DNA from: Patescibacteria group bacterium
Lineage (GTDB): Bacteria; Patescibacteriota; Minisyncoccia; Phycocordibacterales; Phycocordibacteraceae
Length of the DNA: 7,556 bases
Direction: 5' to 3'
NCBI GenBank assembly: GCA_018823385.1
Contig: JAHJIK010000022.1
Span: forward strand, 1 to 7,556
Every line of letters starts with the position of its first letter. The first letter of the stretch is position 1. The translations under genes and the position numbers were made by a program. Below are positions 6,175 through 7,556 of the stretch, one piece after another. The notes under the pieces are model-generated. The model did not search any database. It saw only the letters and a program-made list of their open reading frames with translations, and was not told the origin of the DNA.

Positions 6175-6265
6175 TAGGTAAAGGGGAACTGAAGAGGCCG
6201 GAAACGGCCTTGTCGACGTTTCTACCTAAACCCGTATCTCGGTTATCCACACAACGTTTTAGGTA
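6175..6265 (+). promoter_or_regulatory. Mutually exclusive pairing element in the leader
   Basis: TACCTAAA (6223-6230) can pair with TTTAGGTA (6258-6265, 8 bp), or its first six bases can pair with TAGGTA (6175-6180). The second option would enclose the GAAA hairpin at 6195-6210. The two pairings cannot coexist. This is the arrangement of a conformational switch, although repeated sequence alone could also explain it. Confidence 0.4.
6243..6251 (+). other. Perfect DnaA-box 9-mer
   Basis: TTATCCACA is the strongest E. coli-type DnaA box. It is a single copy; I see no second box within the non-coding region. In the RNA model it lies in the loop of the 6223-6265 stem. It could be a DnaA regulatory site or chance (roughly 0.06 occurrences expected in a window of this size, both strands). 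Confidence 0.35.
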
Positions 6266-6660
6266 AATGCACTCTACTACTCGCTATACTGTTTAAGTAC
6301 AGAACGAGAGAGGTGCTTTTCCTGAAACGGTTGAACGTTGAAAAAACGAATAGTGCCTAGTAAGCACAGAGCGTGGCGTAATAAACCACGCGCAGCCCCG
6401 TCTACGAAAGTAGAGGGGTATGGATGATATGGAAGTACTGTCCTGAATTTTGGATGAACGACTGATACGAAAGAACCTTTGCCAACTAGCCGATGGGATG
6501 TGGGTCGATACTGCACCCCGTCGGATAGTGTGAAAAGTACGTGCGAAACTGCAAAGGCCGAAAGGCCTGCGCAATTACTAAATCGAAAACGAGTGTGTAC
6601 GATGCAACATTATTATTCGCACCGTGCGCACTACGTGAAACTTAATTAAAAAAATTTGTT

Positions 6661-7556
6661 ATGACTATCGCAAACACAAACGTGATTGCAAAAGTTGCAG
6701 CAGTAGTTGCTGGTCTTGGACTTGTTGCTATGTCATTCGCAGTTGCTCCGGCAAAGGCGGCGACAGTAGCAGAGATCGAGGCTCAGATCGCAGCTCTCCA
6801 GGCACAGCTTGGAAGCAGCACTACTTCTAACACTTGCGTTTTCACTCGTGACCTTACTATTGGATCACAGGGTGCTGACGTTACTTGCCTTCAGACAACA
6901 CTAGCAGCTAAGGGTTACTTCAACGTAGCTCCTACTGGTTACTTCGGTCCTGTTACACAGGGATCTGTAGCTAAGTGGCAGATTGCTGCTGGTATCACTC
7001 CTCCAGCTGGATACTTTGGTCCAATCTCACGTTCAGCATTTACTGCAATGGGTGGTTCAACCGGAGGTTCAACAGGTGGAAACACTGGTGGATCAACTGG
7101 CGGTTCTTCACTTTCAGGTGGAGAGGCTACACTTTCTGATTTCGACCTACGCCGAGAGGAAACTTCTGGCTACGAGGGAGAAGAGGAGGTTGAAGTTGCA
7201 ACTGCAGAGTTCGACGTAGAGGATGGTGATGTACGTGTTGAGCGCCTTGAGATCATGGCGTCTTCAACAAGCACTTCACTAGACATGAAGCCATGGAACT
7301 ACTTCGACCGCGTTATCGTCTGGGCTGACGGTAAGGAGATCGGAGACATGGATGTTGACAACCGAAACGATTGGGACGAGCAGGGCAACGACGTATACCG
7401 TCTAGTTGTTACTGGTCTTGATTACGTAGTTGACGAGGGAGACAAAGCTGAGATCACTTTCGGATTTGATATCAATTCAAACATCGACACAGCTGATCTA
7501 CAGAACTCTTTCGACTTCTACATCGAGGATGATGGTATCCGAGCTGTTGAGATCGG
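6661..7556 (+). CDS. Secreted peptidoglycan-binding-domain surface protein (partial, 3' end outside window)
   Basis: The first 298 residues are visible and the frame is open to the window edge. Residues 1-33 form a Sec signal peptide: a hydrophobic core at about 12-29, then AKA before Ala34. A short coiled stretch (AEIEAQIAALQAQL, 37-50) follows. A peptidoglycan-binding (PG_binding_1-like) domain spans about 58-130: LTIGSQGADVTCLQTTLAAKGYF, then GYFGPVTQGSVAKWQ, then GYFGPISRSAF. Cys59 and Cys76 could form a disulphide. A Gly/Ser/Thr linker covers 131-152. The remainder is acidic and beta-rich (ATAEFDVEDGDVRVERLEIM, VIVWADGKEIGDMDVD), probably Ig-like surface domains. Codons favour TTC, AAC, GAC, ATC and CGT, unlike the neighbours, which suggests strong expression. 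There is no Shine-Dalgarno; AT-rich sequence precedes the ATG. An S-layer-like structural role is inferred; a cell-wall enzyme is less likely. Confidence 0.88.
   Translation, partial: MTIANTNVIAKVAAVVAGLGLVAMSFAVAPAKAATVAEIEAQIAALQAQLGSSTTSNTCVFTRDLTIGSQGADVTCLQTTLAAKGYFNVAPTGYFGPVTQGSVAKWQIAAGITPPAGYFGPISRSAFTAMGGSTGGSTGGNTGGSTGGSSLSGGEATLSDFDLRREETSGYEGEEEVEVATAEFDVEDGDVRVERLEIMASSTSTSLDMKPWNYFDRVIVWADGKEIGDMDVDNRNDWDEQGNDVYRLVVTGLDYVVDEGDKAEITFGFDINSNIDTADLQNSFDFYIEDDGIRAVEI

Larger units (their letters stand above)
6164..6660 (+). ncRNA. Candidate large structured RNA or long mRNA leader, family unknown
   Basis: About 500 nt without a credible gene on either strand, between a good promoter and the surface-protein ATG. 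Hairpins seen directly: 6195-6210 (6 bp, GAAA loop); 6223-6230 with 6258-6265 (8 bp); 6269-6316 (three-tier stem, GCAC/GTGC, CTCG/CGAG, CTGT/ACAG); 6353-6367; 6371-6391 (GCGTGG/CCACGC); 6396-6418 (9 bp with one bulge, GAAA loop); 6485-6529 (about 15 bp with one mismatch and a 2-nt bulge); 6555-6568 (5 bp, GAAA loop). GNRA-capped GC stems at this density are typical of folded RNA. I see no U-tract terminator before 6661, so it may be part of the downstream message. tmRNA, RNase P and SRP signatures are absent. The 3' boundary is unknown. Confidence 0.6.

Noticed and set aside
6419..6432. Tetraloop receptor: UAUGG occurs twice (6419-6423 and 6428-6432)
   Set aside because: The partner strand CCUAAG of the 11-nt receptor is missing; only CCUAAA (6225-6230) and CCUAGUAAG (6357-6365) exist.
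6161..6530. tmRNA: the transcript would start GGGGGTGA, which could pair with CACCCC at 6514-6519
   Set aside because: There is no T-arm (TTCGANTC within a 5-bp stem), no UUCGACNG-type 5' motif, no CCA-like end and no tag frame ending in Ala-Leu-Ala-Ala.
6277..6574. Minus-strand open frames across the structured region
   Set aside because: They lack a ribosome-binding site, show no recognisable domain, overlap each other in different frames and coincide with hairpins.
6618..6637. Palindromes CGCAC-C-GTGCG and GTGCGCAC just before the surface-protein gene
   Set aside because: Short and without nearby copies; one arm could instead pair with GTGCG at 6541-6545 in the RNA. Not enough to call an operator.
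6164..6660. RNase P RNA, SRP RNA or group I/II intron
   Set aside because: The RNase P GAGGAAAGUCC and ACAGAAA-type core motifs, the SRP GGAAG/AGCAG loop and intron core or domain V signatures were not found by eye. A covariance-model search was not possible.
1..7556. Alternative genetic code (TGA as glycine), because no complete gene ends in TGA
   Set aside because: Conserved glycines such as those in the Walker A motifs use GGN codons, and all proteins reach full length without in-frame TGA. Seven stops are too few to show avoidance.

Overview
The window looks like chromosome from a Candidate Phyla Radiation (Patescibacteria) bacterium, most likely of the Parcubacteria/Paceibacteria group. 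This is inferred from the proteins, not from a marker gene. The signs are an EF-P with a loop lacking the usual lysine or arginine, a short FtsK and a tail-less RecA in one operon, a small single-pass Ig-like protein between them, mostly weak or absent Shine-Dalgarno sequences, and a secreted peptidoglycan-binding-domain protein of the type seen in these genomes. Base composition is moderate. All seven complete genes end in TAA or TAG and none needs a recoded TGA.

Layout, left to right. (1) Positions 1-33 hold an intrinsic terminator. (2) efp lies on the minus strand (35-610). (3) Divergent from it on the plus strand is an ECF-type sigma-70 factor (about 687-1268), overlapped by a small two-helix membrane protein (1252-1587). 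(4) A fully symmetric bidirectional terminator (1583-1625) contains both facing stop codons. (5) A tight minus-strand operon runs ftsK (5176-3032), a small membrane-anchored Ig-like protein (3029-2703) and recA (2691-1621). (6) A 139-bp divergent region carries the ftsK promoter and the promoter and operator-like repeats of a plus-strand winged-helix protein (5316-6113). (7) Positions 6114-6660 contain no credible gene. They hold a good promoter (6129-6157) followed by about 500 nt dense in hairpins, three of them capped by GAAA tetraloops. (8) From 6661 to the window end is the start of a secreted protein with a peptidoglycan-binding domain, whose codon choice suggests high expression.

How the genes work together. 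EF-P rescues ribosomes at proline stretches. The FtsK and RecA unit links chromosome segregation at the septum with recombination and repair. The sigma factor and its membrane partner look like an envelope-sensing pair. The winged-helix protein appears to regulate itself through GGACA-type repeats. The last region looks like an abundant surface (S-layer-like) protein expressed behind a long structured leader.

Most unusual items: the roughly 500-nt unassigned structured RNA or leader with mutually exclusive pairings and a perfect DnaA-box 9-mer; the AGGACA repeat system around the unrecognised winged-helix protein; and the EF-P loop with glutamine at the position normally modified.
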